A stretch of DNA of 7,089 nt from an uncultured Clostridium sp. (GTDB lineage: Bacteria; Bacillota; Clostridia; UBA1212; UBA1255): NCBI GenBank assembly GCA_900555605.1, contig USLW01000103.1:1-7089 (forward strand), read 5' to 3'. The notes beneath the pieces were generated by a model that searched no databases, was not told the DNA's origin, and was given only the letters and a program-made list of their open reading frames with translations. This document shows, one piece after another, positions 1 to 5,608 of this stretch. A program made the position numbers and the translations under genes. Within the stretch, counting starts at the first letter, position 1, and every line of letters starts with the position of its first letter.

Positions 1-1
1 C

Positions 2-535
2 AGCCATTTTACCTTTATTGGAGGACATCCCATGGCGGGAAGAGAAGTGGCCGGATATCAGAACTCCGTGGAAACACTGTTCCGAGGCGCCAGCATGATT
101 CTGTCACCGCCGGCCTCCGTGACAGCGGAAACCATCGGCCTGCTGTCAGAGCTGTTTTATCAGGTAGGCTTCGCCCATATTGAGATTACCGATGCTGCGC
201 GGCACGACCGGATCATTGCATTTACATCACAGCTCGCACATGTGGTTTCCAGCGCGTATATCAAAAGTCCCACCGCAAGAGAGCATATGGGATTTTTTGC
301 GGGCAGCTATCAGGATATGACCAGAGTTGCGAAGATGAATGAAGCCATGTGGAGTGATTTGTTTATTTTGAACCGCAGAAACCTGATCAGCGAGATTGAC
401 TCCGTGATCGAGCATCTGGAAGAATATAAAAACGCGCTGCGGCTTGCGGACCGTGATGCTGATCTGTCAAAAGAACGGATTAATGCGCTGATTATTGATG
501 GAACGCAGATCAAAAAGACATTGGATGAATCCTGA
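2..535 (+). CDS. tyrA: Prephenate dehydrogenase, C-terminal part (5' end outside the window)
   Basis: The enzyme oxidatively decarboxylates prephenate to 4-hydroxyphenylpyruvate with NAD(P)+ in tyrosine synthesis, in the cytoplasm. The reading frame is open from base 2 and reads FIGGHPMAGREVAGY across the first ATG (position 32). That is the family's catalytic HPxAG motif, so this ATG is internal and the N-terminal Rossmann domain lies upstream. The all-helical dehydrogenase domain follows: a HDRIIAFTSQLAH segment (bases ~200-241) and FFAGSYQDMTRVAK, whose Arg matches the prephenate-binding Arg of characterised TyrA proteins. The protein ends shortly after the last helices (TGA at 533), leaving no room for the C-terminal ACT domain of the Bacillus-type enzyme, so tyrosine feedback through such a domain is not expected. 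The zinc protease gene follows after 56 bases. Assignment is firm; cofactor preference cannot be judged because the nucleotide-binding domain is missing. Confidence 0.93.
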   Translation, partial: SHFTFIGGHPMAGREVAGYQNSVETLFRGASMILSPPASVTAETIGLLSELFYQVGFAHIEITDAARHDRIIAFTSQLAHVVSSAYIKSPTAREHMGFFAGSYQDMTRVAKMNEAMWSDLFILNRRNLISEIDSVIEHLEEYKNALRLADRDADLSKERINALIIDGTQIKKTLDES

Positions 536-572
536 TTCATAAGAGCCGAAAACCGGAACATACTATGTTTTG

Positions 573-580
573 AAAAGGAG
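573..580 (+). promoter_or_regulatory. Ribosome binding site of the YugP-type protease gene
   Basis: AAAAGGAG lies 11 bases before the ATG at 592. GTG at 580 overlaps this site and ATG at 583 is only 2 bases from it, so 592 is the most plausible start. Confidence 0.65.
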
Positions 581-591
581 TGATGAGGTTT

Positions 592-1317
592 ATGATCAAT
601 ATCATGCGTGCGTGCCTGATGATGTTTTATCCGTTTTTTATAGACTATTGGTATCTTGTGCTCATTGTGCCGGTAATGATAATCTCTGCGGTGATTCAGG
701 TCAAGCTGCGGTCTACGTATCATAAGTATGCGCAGGTGCTGTCGGCTCGGGGCTATACGGGAGCGCAGATGGCTGAAAAAGTATTGCGGGATCATGAAAT
801 ATATGATGTCCGCGTGGAACCTGTCCGGGGCGAGCTGACGGATCATTACAGCCCGAAGGAAGGCGTTATTCGTTTGTCTCAGAATGTATATGGCAGTACT
901 TCTGTGGCGGCTCTGGGAATCGCGTGCCATGAAGCAGGTCATGCGGTACAGCATCAGCAAAAATATTTTCCGCTTGCTCTGCGCAATGCATTTATTCCCG
1001 TTGTTAACTTCAGTTCCTCCTTTTCCTGGCTGATTGTATTGCTGGGTCTTGTTTTATCCTATCCGATTTTGATTGATATCGGCCTGATTCTGTTCGCGGC
1101 AGTGGCTGTGTTTCAGCTTATCACACTGCCTGTGGAATTCAATGCTTCTCAGCGGGCGATTACCGTGCTGCGGGATAGTCAGGTCTTATCCGAAGAAGAA
1201 CTGCGGGGTACAAAAAAGGTGCTGCGTGCCGCGGCAATGACGTATGTTGCTGCGCTGGCGATGTCCATTGTCAGCTGGCTGCGTCTGTTTTTATTGACGC
1301 GCAACCGGAGAGACTGA
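592..1317 (+). CDS. yugP: YugP-family membrane zinc metallopeptidase
   Basis: This is a putative neutral zinc protease anchored in the membrane (Zn_peptidase_2/YugP family); the family's physiological substrate is not established. With the start at 592 it has 241 residues. An N-terminal membrane segment (~residues 12-38) is followed by a soluble stretch ending in the HEAGH zinc motif (His113, Glu114 catalytic, His117). Two or more hydrophobic helices come next (~136-180), then LPVEFNAS with Glu182, the likely third zinc ligand, and a last hydrophobic helix (~215-237) ending in a basic tail RNRRD. This order and the length fit the family. Frame-compatible starts also exist at 580, 583, 604, 619 and 622; 592 has the best-placed ribosome binding site, although relatives often begin near the MFYPFF segment. 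It lies 56 bases after tyrA and 76 before the deaminase gene, so co-transcription is plausible. Nothing in the neighbours points to a substrate. Confidence 0.9.
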   Translation: MINIMRACLMMFYPFFIDYWYLVLIVPVMIISAVIQVKLRSTYHKYAQVLSARGYTGAQMAEKVLRDHEIYDVRVEPVRGELTDHYSPKEGVIRLSQNVYGSTSVAALGIACHEAGHAVQHQQKYFPLALRNAFIPVVNFSSSFSWLIVLLGLVLSYPILIDIGLILFAAVAVFQLITLPVEFNASQRAITVLRDSQVLSEEELRGTKKVLRAAAMTYVAALAMSIVSWLRLFLLTRNRRD

Positions 1318-1376
1318 CTTTTCAGGGTCGAGGGCTGCCGGATATTGTATTTATTTACGAAAAGAGGAATCAACAG

Positions 1377-1385
1377 AAGGGGTGG
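1377..1385 (+). promoter_or_regulatory. Ribosome binding site region of the dCMP deaminase gene
   Basis: AAGGGGTGG ends 8 bases before the GTG at 1394, while the upstream GTG at 1382 lies inside it. This favours 1394, where the conserved KRTDYL-WDEYF region begins almost at once. Confidence 0.5.
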
Positions 1386-1393
1386 CGGCAATC

Positions 1394-1882
1394 GTGGAAA
1401 ATAAAAAGAGAACGGATTATTTAAAATGGGATGAGTATTTTATGGGAATTGCAATGCTGTCTGCGTCCCGGAGCAAGGACCCCAATACCGGTGTCGGTGC
1501 TTGTATTGTGGACGAGGACAACCGTATTTTATCATTGGGCTATAATGGTATGCCCATCGGCTGCTCTGACGATGAGTACCCGTGGGGAAGAGACGGCGGT
1601 CCTTTGGAAACAAAGTATTTTTATGTCTGCCATGCGGAGCTGAATGCAATTCTCAACTATAACGGCGGTTCCTTGCGGCGCGCGCGGGTATATACGACAT
1701 TGTTTCCGTGCAATGAATGTACAAAGTCCATTATCCAGAAGGGGATCAAAGAGGTTGTTTATATGTCCGACAAATATGCGGATTCCGATTCTGTGCGGGC
1801 GGCAAAACGCATGATGGATTCCGCAGGCGTGAGCTATCGGCGGTACTGTCCTGCGGGGAAGCACGTGGTACTGGATTTGTAG
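1394..1882 (+). CDS. Deoxycytidylate (dCMP) deaminase
   Basis: The enzyme deaminates dCMP to dUMP, the substrate of thymidylate synthase, in the cytoplasm. With the GTG start at 1394 there are 162 residues; GTG 1382 would add four. The cytidine-deaminase zinc signature is complete: CHAE (His80 zinc ligand, Glu82 proton shuttle) and PCNEC (Cys106, Cys109). The N-terminus KRTDYLKWDEYFMGIAMLSA, the RSKDPNTGVGACIVD segment, the GYNGMPIGCSDDEYPWGR loop and the late MSDKYADSDS stretch match the T4/human-type dCMP deaminases rather than cytidine or tRNA-adenosine deaminases. The family is usually hexameric, activated by dCTP and inhibited by dTTP; that this holds here is inference. The motif layout is closer to eukaryotic DCTD than to Bacillus ComEB as I recall it, so no symbol is given. 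No thymidylate synthase lies nearby in the window. Confidence 0.93.
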   Translation: MENKKRTDYLKWDEYFMGIAMLSASRSKDPNTGVGACIVDEDNRILSLGYNGMPIGCSDDEYPWGRDGGPLETKYFYVCHAELNAILNYNGGSLRRARVYTTLFPCNECTKSIIQKGIKEVVYMSDKYADSDSVRAAKRMMDSAGVSYRRYCPAGKHVVLDL

Positions 1883-1961
1883 CAGCGGCTGCGGTGTGGG
1901 CCCCCAACGCAGGAGAGGACAGGCCTTCGGCAGCAGGAAACAAAAATATTTTAAATACATA

Positions 1962-1996
1962 TTGATTCATTGTATGGTTTTATATTACTATATAAC
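1962..1996 (+). promoter_or_regulatory. Possible sigma-A promoter upstream of serA
   Basis: The AT-rich stretch before serA offers TTCATT (1966-1971), a 17-base spacer and TATATA (1989-1994). Alternative pairings with TTGATT (1962) or TATAAC (1991) have poorer spacing. The 158-base gap after the deaminase gene fits a separate serA promoter, but the exact boxes are uncertain. No clear terminator or riboswitch was seen in 1883-2040. Confidence 0.35.
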
Positions 1997-2023
1997 GAAA
2001 CGCAGCATTTAGGCGCTATTGAC

Positions 2024-2029
2024 AGGAGG
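2024..2029 (+). promoter_or_regulatory. Ribosome binding site of serA
   Basis: A perfect AGGAGG lies 11 bases before the ATG at 2041. The ATG at 2033 is nearer but out of frame, so 2041 is the start. Confidence 0.75.
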
Positions 2030-2040
2030 AGTATGCGGTT

Positions 2041-3654
2041 ATGAAAATTATTGTAACAGAAAGTATTGCAAGGGAAGGCATCCAGCATTTAATAGACAGC
2101 GGCTTTGACGTGGACGTTCGGTTTGGCATTTCTCCGGAGGAATTGGCAGATATTATTTCCGAATATGATGCGTTGATTGTCCGGAGCGTTACGAAGGTCA
2201 ACGAGGCGCTTTTAGCGAAAGCATCTAATTTAAAGGTGGTCGGAAGAGCCGGAAACGGTGTGGATAATATAGATTTAAAGGCGGCTACAGAAAGAGGCAT
2301 TATTGTAGTGAATACACCGGAAAGCAATATTATGGCTGCGGCAGAGCTGGCGGTAGGACACGCATATGCAATTTTCCGCAATATTGTACAGTCCGTTCTG
2401 GCAGGCAGGCGCGGTGATTTCCGGAGAGGTAAATTCTTAGGAAATGAGCTGGACGGCCGGACTGCGGGCATTATCGGCTTAGGTAGAATCGGCTCGATTG
2501 TGGCGAGAAAGCTGCTTGGCTCAAATATGCGCGTCATTGCCTATGATCCTTATATCAGCGATGAGCGTTTTACAAAATTAGGCGTTGTCCGCTGTGCGAC
2601 GCTGGACGCATTATTGGCGGAGGCGGATCTGATTACGCTCCACACCCCTAAGACAGCGGAAACCTATGGTATGATCGGCGCAAAGGAGATTGCGAAATGC
2701 AAAGACGGCGTGCGTATTGTAAATGCGGCGCGGGGCGGCTTGGTCAATGAAAAGGCACTGTATGACGGCCTTGTTTCCGGTAAAGTCGCCGCGGCTGCTC
2801 TGGATGTGCTGGATCCGGAGCCGAATTACAATAAAAAACCGGAAGAACAGGACTACACCAATCCGCTTCTGTCTTTGGACAACTGTATCTGCACGCCGCA
2901 TTTAGGCGCTTCTACCGAAGAGGCAAATTATAATGTCGGAACTGCGGTTGCGCGGCTGGTGGGATTGGCACTGGAAGGGCAAATGGTGCCGGCGGTGAAT
3001 ATGCCGCAGGTTGGGTCAGGAAACATTGAGGAAATTAAGCCGTATCTGAATCTTTCGGAAATGCTGGGGAAGATTTATTATCAGACGGAGAAGTCTCCTG
3101 TAAAACGAATCGAGATCACTTACAGCGGAGATTTGGCGGATGATGAGGTTTCTACAGGGCTTTATACGTTGTCTGTTGTAAAGGGCTTCCTGGAGCCGAT
3201 TATCAGCAGCCGCGTCAATTATGTCAACGCAAAGGTTCAGCTTGATTCCATGGGGGTAGAGCTGATTGAAAGCAAATCCTCCCAGCTTGAAAAGTATACA
3301 AATTTGATTTCGGTGAAGTTTGTTACCAGGGATAAGAGTCTGAATGTATCCGGTACGGTTTTTGCCAAAAGTGAACTGAGAATTGTGGACTTTTTCGGAT
3401 ATAAACTGGATTTTGAACCTACGGAGAACGTATTGGCGATTCAAAACCGCGATGTGCCCGGCATGGTTGGCAAGATTGGTTCGGTTTTAGGCAATCAGGG
3501 GATCAATATCGCAGCTATGCAATGGAGCCGTAAAATTCGAGGGGATAAAGCAGAGGCTTTTGTCAGCGTAGATCAGGCCGTTTCTGAGGCTGTATTGGAA
3601 GAGCTGCGCAGAATTGACGGTGTACAGAAGGTTTCTCAGATCAAATTCTGGTAA
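2041..3654 (+). CDS. serA: D-3-phosphoglycerate dehydrogenase, long form with ACT domain
   Basis: It oxidises 3-phosphoglycerate to 3-phosphohydroxypyruvate with NAD+, the committed step of serine synthesis. At 537 residues it is the long form. A substrate-binding part (1-~98 and ~287-320) flanks a Rossmann domain (~99-286) with GLGRIG at 146-151 and Asp169 (YDPY), consistent with NAD preference. Catalytic residues are Arg231 (NAARGGL), Glu260 (DPEP) and His287 (PHLGAST). An intervening domain (~325-455) and a C-terminal ACT domain (~464-537, NRDVPGMVGKIG and GINIAAM) follow; ACT domains of this family usually bind serine as feedback inhibitor, inferred here. The loop between Glu260 and His287 is longer than in short-loop homologues (PNYNKKPEEQ, charged). 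The gene stands without serC or serB in the window. The AEC transporter gene follows after 44 bases, and a hairpin ending the serA message probably lies inside that gene. Confidence 0.97.
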   Translation: MKIIVTESIAREGIQHLIDSGFDVDVRFGISPEELADIISEYDALIVRSVTKVNEALLAKASNLKVVGRAGNGVDNIDLKAATERGIIVVNTPESNIMAAAELAVGHAYAIFRNIVQSVLAGRRGDFRRGKFLGNELDGRTAGIIGLGRIGSIVARKLLGSNMRVIAYDPYISDERFTKLGVVRCATLDALLAEADLITLHTPKTAETYGMIGAKEIAKCKDGVRIVNAARGGLVNEKALYDGLVSGKVAAAALDVLDPEPNYNKKPEEQDYTNPLLSLDNCICTPHLGASTEEANYNVGTAVARLVGLALEGQMVPAVNMPQVGSGNIEEIKPYLNLSEMLGKIYYQTEKSPVKRIEITYSGDLADDEVSTGLYTLSVVKGFLEPIISSRVNYVNAKVQLDSMGVELIESKSSQLEKYTNLISVKFVTRDKSLNVSGTVFAKSELRIVDFFGYKLDFEPTENVLAIQNRDVPGMVGKIGSVLGNQGINIAAMQWSRKIRGDKAEAFVSVDQAVSEAVLEELRRIDGVQKVSQIKFW

Positions 3655-3698
3655 TGAACGGCGGCCTTTGATGATTCTATTGAATATTGGTGAAGATC

Positions 3699-4721
3699 AT
3701 GTCTGTTGATAATCTTGAGATAGGAACAATCCTATCTCAAATTTTTGTTTTGTTTCTTTTGGCCGGCATAGGATTTCTCAGCGGCAGAACCGGTTACCTG
3801 CCGGCTTCGGCGGGAGCCGTGCTCTCGAAAATTGTCATTCGTATTTCCATGCCGGCTTTGATTTTAAGTAAAATGCTGACCGCTGACCTCAGCGCGGATG
3901 GATTTGCCGATGGTTTTGTTTTGACGGCGGTTGCCGTTGTATGCCTGCTCCTGACACTTCTTCTATCTCGGGGCGTTTGTGCGGTAATCGGGAAATTTAC
4001 AGCGTTTCCGGAGGCTTCCCGGAATGTATATGCGCTGCAGTCCATGTTCGGGAATGTCAGCTTTTTTGCATTTCCTTTGTTTTTAGCCTTGTTTGGCGAT
4101 ATTGGTGTGATCTATGCTTTGTTTTTTAATATGGGGAATGATTTGCTTCTGTGGTCGGTGGGCATTTATCTTGCCGGCAGGCATAGGGGCGGAGGCTTCA
4201 AAAGCGGTCTGCGTCATTTGCTGAATGCCAATACAATCGCCTTTTTGCTGGGACTGATTTTGCTTCTGCTGGGCGCCGGACAGCGCGCAGCAGAAGCGCC
4301 GGCTGCGATTGCGCAGTCCTATCATGTATTATCGGCTATGCTTTCCATGGTCGGCAGTACTACCAGCCCTCTTTCCATGATTTTTATCGGTTTTATTTTA
4401 GCTGATACAAAGGCTGTCAAGCTGCGGGAGCTGAGGCAGCATTTGCCGGCGCTGGCCCTTTCTTTTCAAAAATTGCTGCTGGTTCCGTTCGCCGCAGGCG
4501 TGCTGCTGTACATTTTACGCTCCTTTGGCTTGGTATCCGATGTTGTCCTGCTGGTTGCGGTTCTGCAGCTGGCTATGCCTGTAGGAACGATTACTGCTTC
4601 CTTAGCGGCAGAATACGGCAGCGATTATAAAATGGCTACTTATCATGTTTTTGTTACTACCTTGCTGTCTGCCGCAACGCTTCCTTTGACCGCGCTTCTC
4701 CTTAAGCTGGTATTAGCCTGA
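3699..4721 (+). CDS. AEC-family (auxin efflux carrier-like) membrane transporter
   Basis: This is a polytopic inner-membrane secondary transporter of the AEC family, whose bacterial members are linked to export or uptake of organic or amino acids; the substrate here is unknown. With ATG 3699 it has 340 residues and about ten hydrophobic helices (roughly 9-27, 41-57, 72-93, 111-133, 135-150, 178-194, 213-235, 251-271, 277-296, 310-335). Family-like segments are ISMPALILSKM (49-59), LQSMFGNVSFFAFPLF (113-128), GSTTSPLSMIFIGFILA (219-235) and AMPVGTITASLAAEYG (302-317), a duplicated five-helix layout. The ribosome binding site is weak (GGTGA at 3689); TTG 3687 and GTG 3690 are alternative in-frame starts. 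Homology begins around SQIFVLFLL, so the start cannot lie far downstream. It follows serA by 44 bases with no clear promoter between them, so expression probably depends on readthrough of the hairpin at its own start. A link to serine metabolism is only suggested by position. Confidence 0.88.
   Translation: MSVDNLEIGTILSQIFVLFLLAGIGFLSGRTGYLPASAGAVLSKIVIRISMPALILSKMLTADLSADGFADGFVLTAVAVVCLLLTLLLSRGVCAVIGKFTAFPEASRNVYALQSMFGNVSFFAFPLFLALFGDIGVIYALFFNMGNDLLLWSVGIYLAGRHRGGGFKSGLRHLLNANTIAFLLGLILLLLGAGQRAAEAPAAIAQSYHVLSAMLSMVGSTTSPLSMIFIGFILADTKAVKLRELRQHLPALALSFQKLLLVPFAAGVLLYILRSFGLVSDVVLLVAVLQLAMPVGTITASLAAEYGSDYKMATYHVFVTTLLSAATLPLTALLLKLVLA
3715..3751 (+). terminator. Intrinsic terminator-like hairpin inside the start of the AEC gene
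   Basis: Arm TTGAGATAGGA (3715-3725), loop ACAA (3726-3729) and arm TCCTATCTCAA (3730-3740) form a perfect 11-bp stem. It is followed directly by a T-rich tract (3742-3760, starting TTTTTGTTTT). It lies 60 bases after the serA stop, where a serA terminator would be expected, yet occupies codons 6-14 of the AEC reading frame. There is no T tract for the opposite strand. Only 4 of the 11 pairs are G-C, so strength is moderate. Function as a terminator is inferred from form. Confidence 0.75.
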
Positions 4722-4813
4722 GCCTGTTCTGCTGTTCTGCCGTAGGATGCCTTGTCCGATACCATAGTTCCGCTGTCAATCAATTGAATGAAAATCACCG
4801 TGCCGTTTTCCTT

Positions 4814-4841
4814 TCTATATGGAAAAATCTATACGGAAAAA
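4814..4841. repeat. Tandem 14-base direct repeat (2 copies)
   Basis: TCTATATGGAAAAA (4814-4827) is followed immediately by TCTATACGGAAAAA (4828-4841), one mismatch. The first copy's GGAAAA also pairs with TTTTCC at 4806-4811. It lies about 105 bases upstream of the lipoprotein promoter. A tandem slippage product or a paired protein-binding site are both possible. Confidence 0.6.
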
Positions 4842-4945
4842 TGCCATAATAATCGGAGACTGAGAGAACTGCGAGGTGAACCGGAGAAGGCGGGTGCAGA
4901 AGAGGAATTTCTTTCGCACATATTTATTTCCTTTTTACAAAACAG

Positions 4946-4975
4946 TTGACGCAAATTGTTCATATATTGTAAAAT
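4946..4975 (+). promoter_or_regulatory. Sigma-A-type promoter of the lipoprotein gene
   Basis: TTGACG (4946-4951), an 18-base spacer and TAAAAT (4970-4975): each box differs from consensus at one base. Transcription would start near 4982, giving a leader of about 50 bases before the ATG at 5035. Confidence 0.65.
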
Positions 4976-5020
4976 GTAGAAGACATCACTGAAACAACGG
5001 GATGTGGATTTGATTGCGGG

Positions 5021-5026
5021 AGGAGG
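5021..5026 (+). promoter_or_regulatory. Ribosome binding site of the lipoprotein gene
   Basis: AGGAGG, within a longer purine run (5018-5029), lies 8 bases before ATG 5035. The upstream in-frame TTG at 5014 would put this site inside the coding region and break the signal peptide start, so 5035 is chosen. Confidence 0.8.
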
Positions 5027-5034
5027 GAGTAATT

Positions 5035-5241
5035 ATGAAAAAAATGCTGTGCTGTATCGTATTCGTGTTAGTGATTTTGATGACATCTGTTTTGTTCAGC
5101 GGCTGCGGGGAGAAACATACCTGTGTAGAATGCGGCAAGGAAACGCGGGACTGTGAACAGATGCTCGGCCAGTGGGTTTGTGAGGACTGTAGAGATGAAA
5201 TACAGGACGCGCTGAAGGACCTCGGCGATCTGGTGGGCTGA
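5035..5241 (+). CDS. Small putative lipoprotein with two CxxC motifs
   Basis: This 68-residue protein of unknown function has a typical lipoprotein signal peptide: MKK, a hydrophobic core (~4-20) and the lipobox FSGC with the lipidated Cys at 24. Phe at the -3 position is less usual than Leu but tolerated. The mature 45 residues contain CVEC (Cys30, Cys33) and CEDC (Cys49, Cys52), 15 residues apart, plus Cys40. This is the spacing of a small zinc ribbon or other four-Cys metal site, ending in an acidic tail (DEIQDALKDLGDLVG). It would sit on the outer face of the membrane, where reduced four-Cys sites are less usual unless the host is anaerobic. It has its own strong promoter and ribosome binding site and appears to be monocistronic, with the strong terminator 122 bases downstream. 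A role in metal handling or redox sensing would be a guess. Confidence 0.8.
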   Translation: MKKMLCCIVFVLVILMTSVLFSGCGEKHTCVECGKETRDCEQMLGQWVCEDCRDEIQDALKDLGDLVG

Positions 5242-5310
5242 AACGCGGCCAAACGTGCTTTTCTTTTTATTCCTTTTACATAAAACTGGCGTAAGTTATT
5301 TTAGTTATTT

Positions 5311-5341
5311 TTGAACTGCGCAACGGCAAACGGCATAAAAT
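5311..5341 (+). promoter_or_regulatory. Possible promoter just upstream of the strong terminator
   Basis: TTGAAC (5311-5316) is followed by CATAAA at 17 bases (5334-5339) or TAAAAT at 19 bases (5336-5341). Neither pairing is ideal. If used, transcription would start about 10-15 bases before the terminator stem, giving either a short RNA of about 60 bases or an attenuated leader for the deacylase gene. Confidence 0.3.
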
Positions 5342-5362
5342 GTAAAATGTACGGTACGAACG

Positions 5363-5409
5363 AACTGCCTCGGAAACAGAAAAAACTGTTATCTGAGGCA
5401 GTTTTTTTT
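5363..5409 (+). terminator. Strong intrinsic terminator
   Basis: AACTGCCTC (5363-5371) pairs perfectly with GAGGCAGTT (5395-5403). Inside, AACAG (5375-5379) pairs with CTGTT (5386-5390) around an A6 loop. A run of eight T (5402-5409) follows at once. It most likely ends the lipoprotein transcript, although it is 122 bases past the stop codon, and could also act on a transcript from the candidate promoter at 5311. Confidence 0.9.
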
Positions 5410-5416
5410 CCTTATT

Positions 5417-5510
5417 CAGGGTGGGGCCCTGCTTATTATTCAGGGTGGGACCCTATTTTTTTATATTACGCAGGGTGGGGGCCTGTTTTATTATTCAAGG
5501 TAGGGCCCTG
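5417..5510. repeat. Four imperfect 15-base dyad repeats, CAGGGTGGGGCCCTG type
   Basis: The units are CAGGGTGGGGCCCTG (5417-5431), CAGGGTGGGACCCTA (5441-5455), CAGGGTGGGGGCCTG (5471-5485) and CAAGGTAGGGCCCTG (5496-5510). Each is preceded by TTATT or TATTACG, and the spacers are 9, 15 and 10 bases of T-rich sequence. Each unit can fold on itself: CAGGG/CCCTG in unit 1; AGGGT/ACCCT in unit 2, followed by seven T; shorter stems in units 3 and 4. Unit starts are 24, 30 and 25 bases apart, so neither the reading frame nor the helical phase is constant. Function is unknown. Confidence 0.8.
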
Positions 5511-5602
5511 CTTATTTGCTTGCCATTTTTATGATTTATGTATAAAATATGCGGTGCGGCCTGTTGGCTTTATGACGGATCGCGGTATTTTAGGTATTTT
5601 AT

Positions 5603-5608
5603 AAGGGA
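5603..5608 (+). promoter_or_regulatory. Ribosome binding site of the deacylase gene
   Basis: AAGGGA touches the ATG at 5609 but lies 9 bases before the in-frame ATG at 5618, so 5618 is the likelier start. Confidence 0.6.

Larger units (their letters stand above)
4722..5034. other. Intergenic region between the AEC gene and the lipoprotein gene
   Basis: This 313-base gap has no convincing gene on either strand. It holds a tandem 14-base repeat (4814-4841), a TTTTCC...GGAAAA inverted repeat (4806-4811 with 4821-4826), a purine-rich stretch (~4854-4908) and the lipoprotein promoter (4946-4975). I see no T-tailed hairpin that would clearly end the AEC transcript. Confidence 0.6.

Noticed and set aside
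310..960. Long reverse-strand open frame (216 codons) under tyrA and the YugP gene
   Set aside because: It is antisense to two well-supported genes, has no ribosome binding site or recognisable domain, and is a shadow of their codon use.
1882..1940. G/C-rich dyads after the dCMP deaminase gene (GCAGCGGCTGC and neighbours) as a terminator
   Set aside because: The stems are short and no T tract follows.
2005..2017. Thirteen bases GCATTTAGGCGCT in the serA leader repeated inside serA (2898-2910)
   Set aside because: One 13-base match in a 7-kb window is about what chance allows, and no mechanism is suggested.
4894..4992. A 32-codon GTG-started frame behind GGAGAAGG
   Set aside because: The Shine-Dalgarno spacing is only 3 bases, the frame overlaps the lipoprotein promoter, and the peptide has no recognisable pattern.
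5244..5268. Possible terminator directly after the lipoprotein gene (CGCG...CGTG stem then T-rich)
   Set aside because: The stem is only four pairs including a G-U, too weak to claim; the strong terminator downstream is a better candidate.
5417..5485. Resemblance of AGGGTGGGACC and relatives to the T-box antiterminator core (AGGGTGGNACCGCG)
   Set aside because: The CGCG end is missing, the motif occurs four times, it lies after rather than before the terminator, and no Stem I or specifier loop is visible upstream. Probably coincidence.
5311..5604. A 97-codon open frame reading repeated SGWGP-like peptides through the dyad repeats
   Set aside because: It starts with TTG without a ribosome binding site, crosses a strong terminator, and the fourth repeat falls in another frame (spacing 25), so the DNA repeat rather than the peptide is the real pattern.
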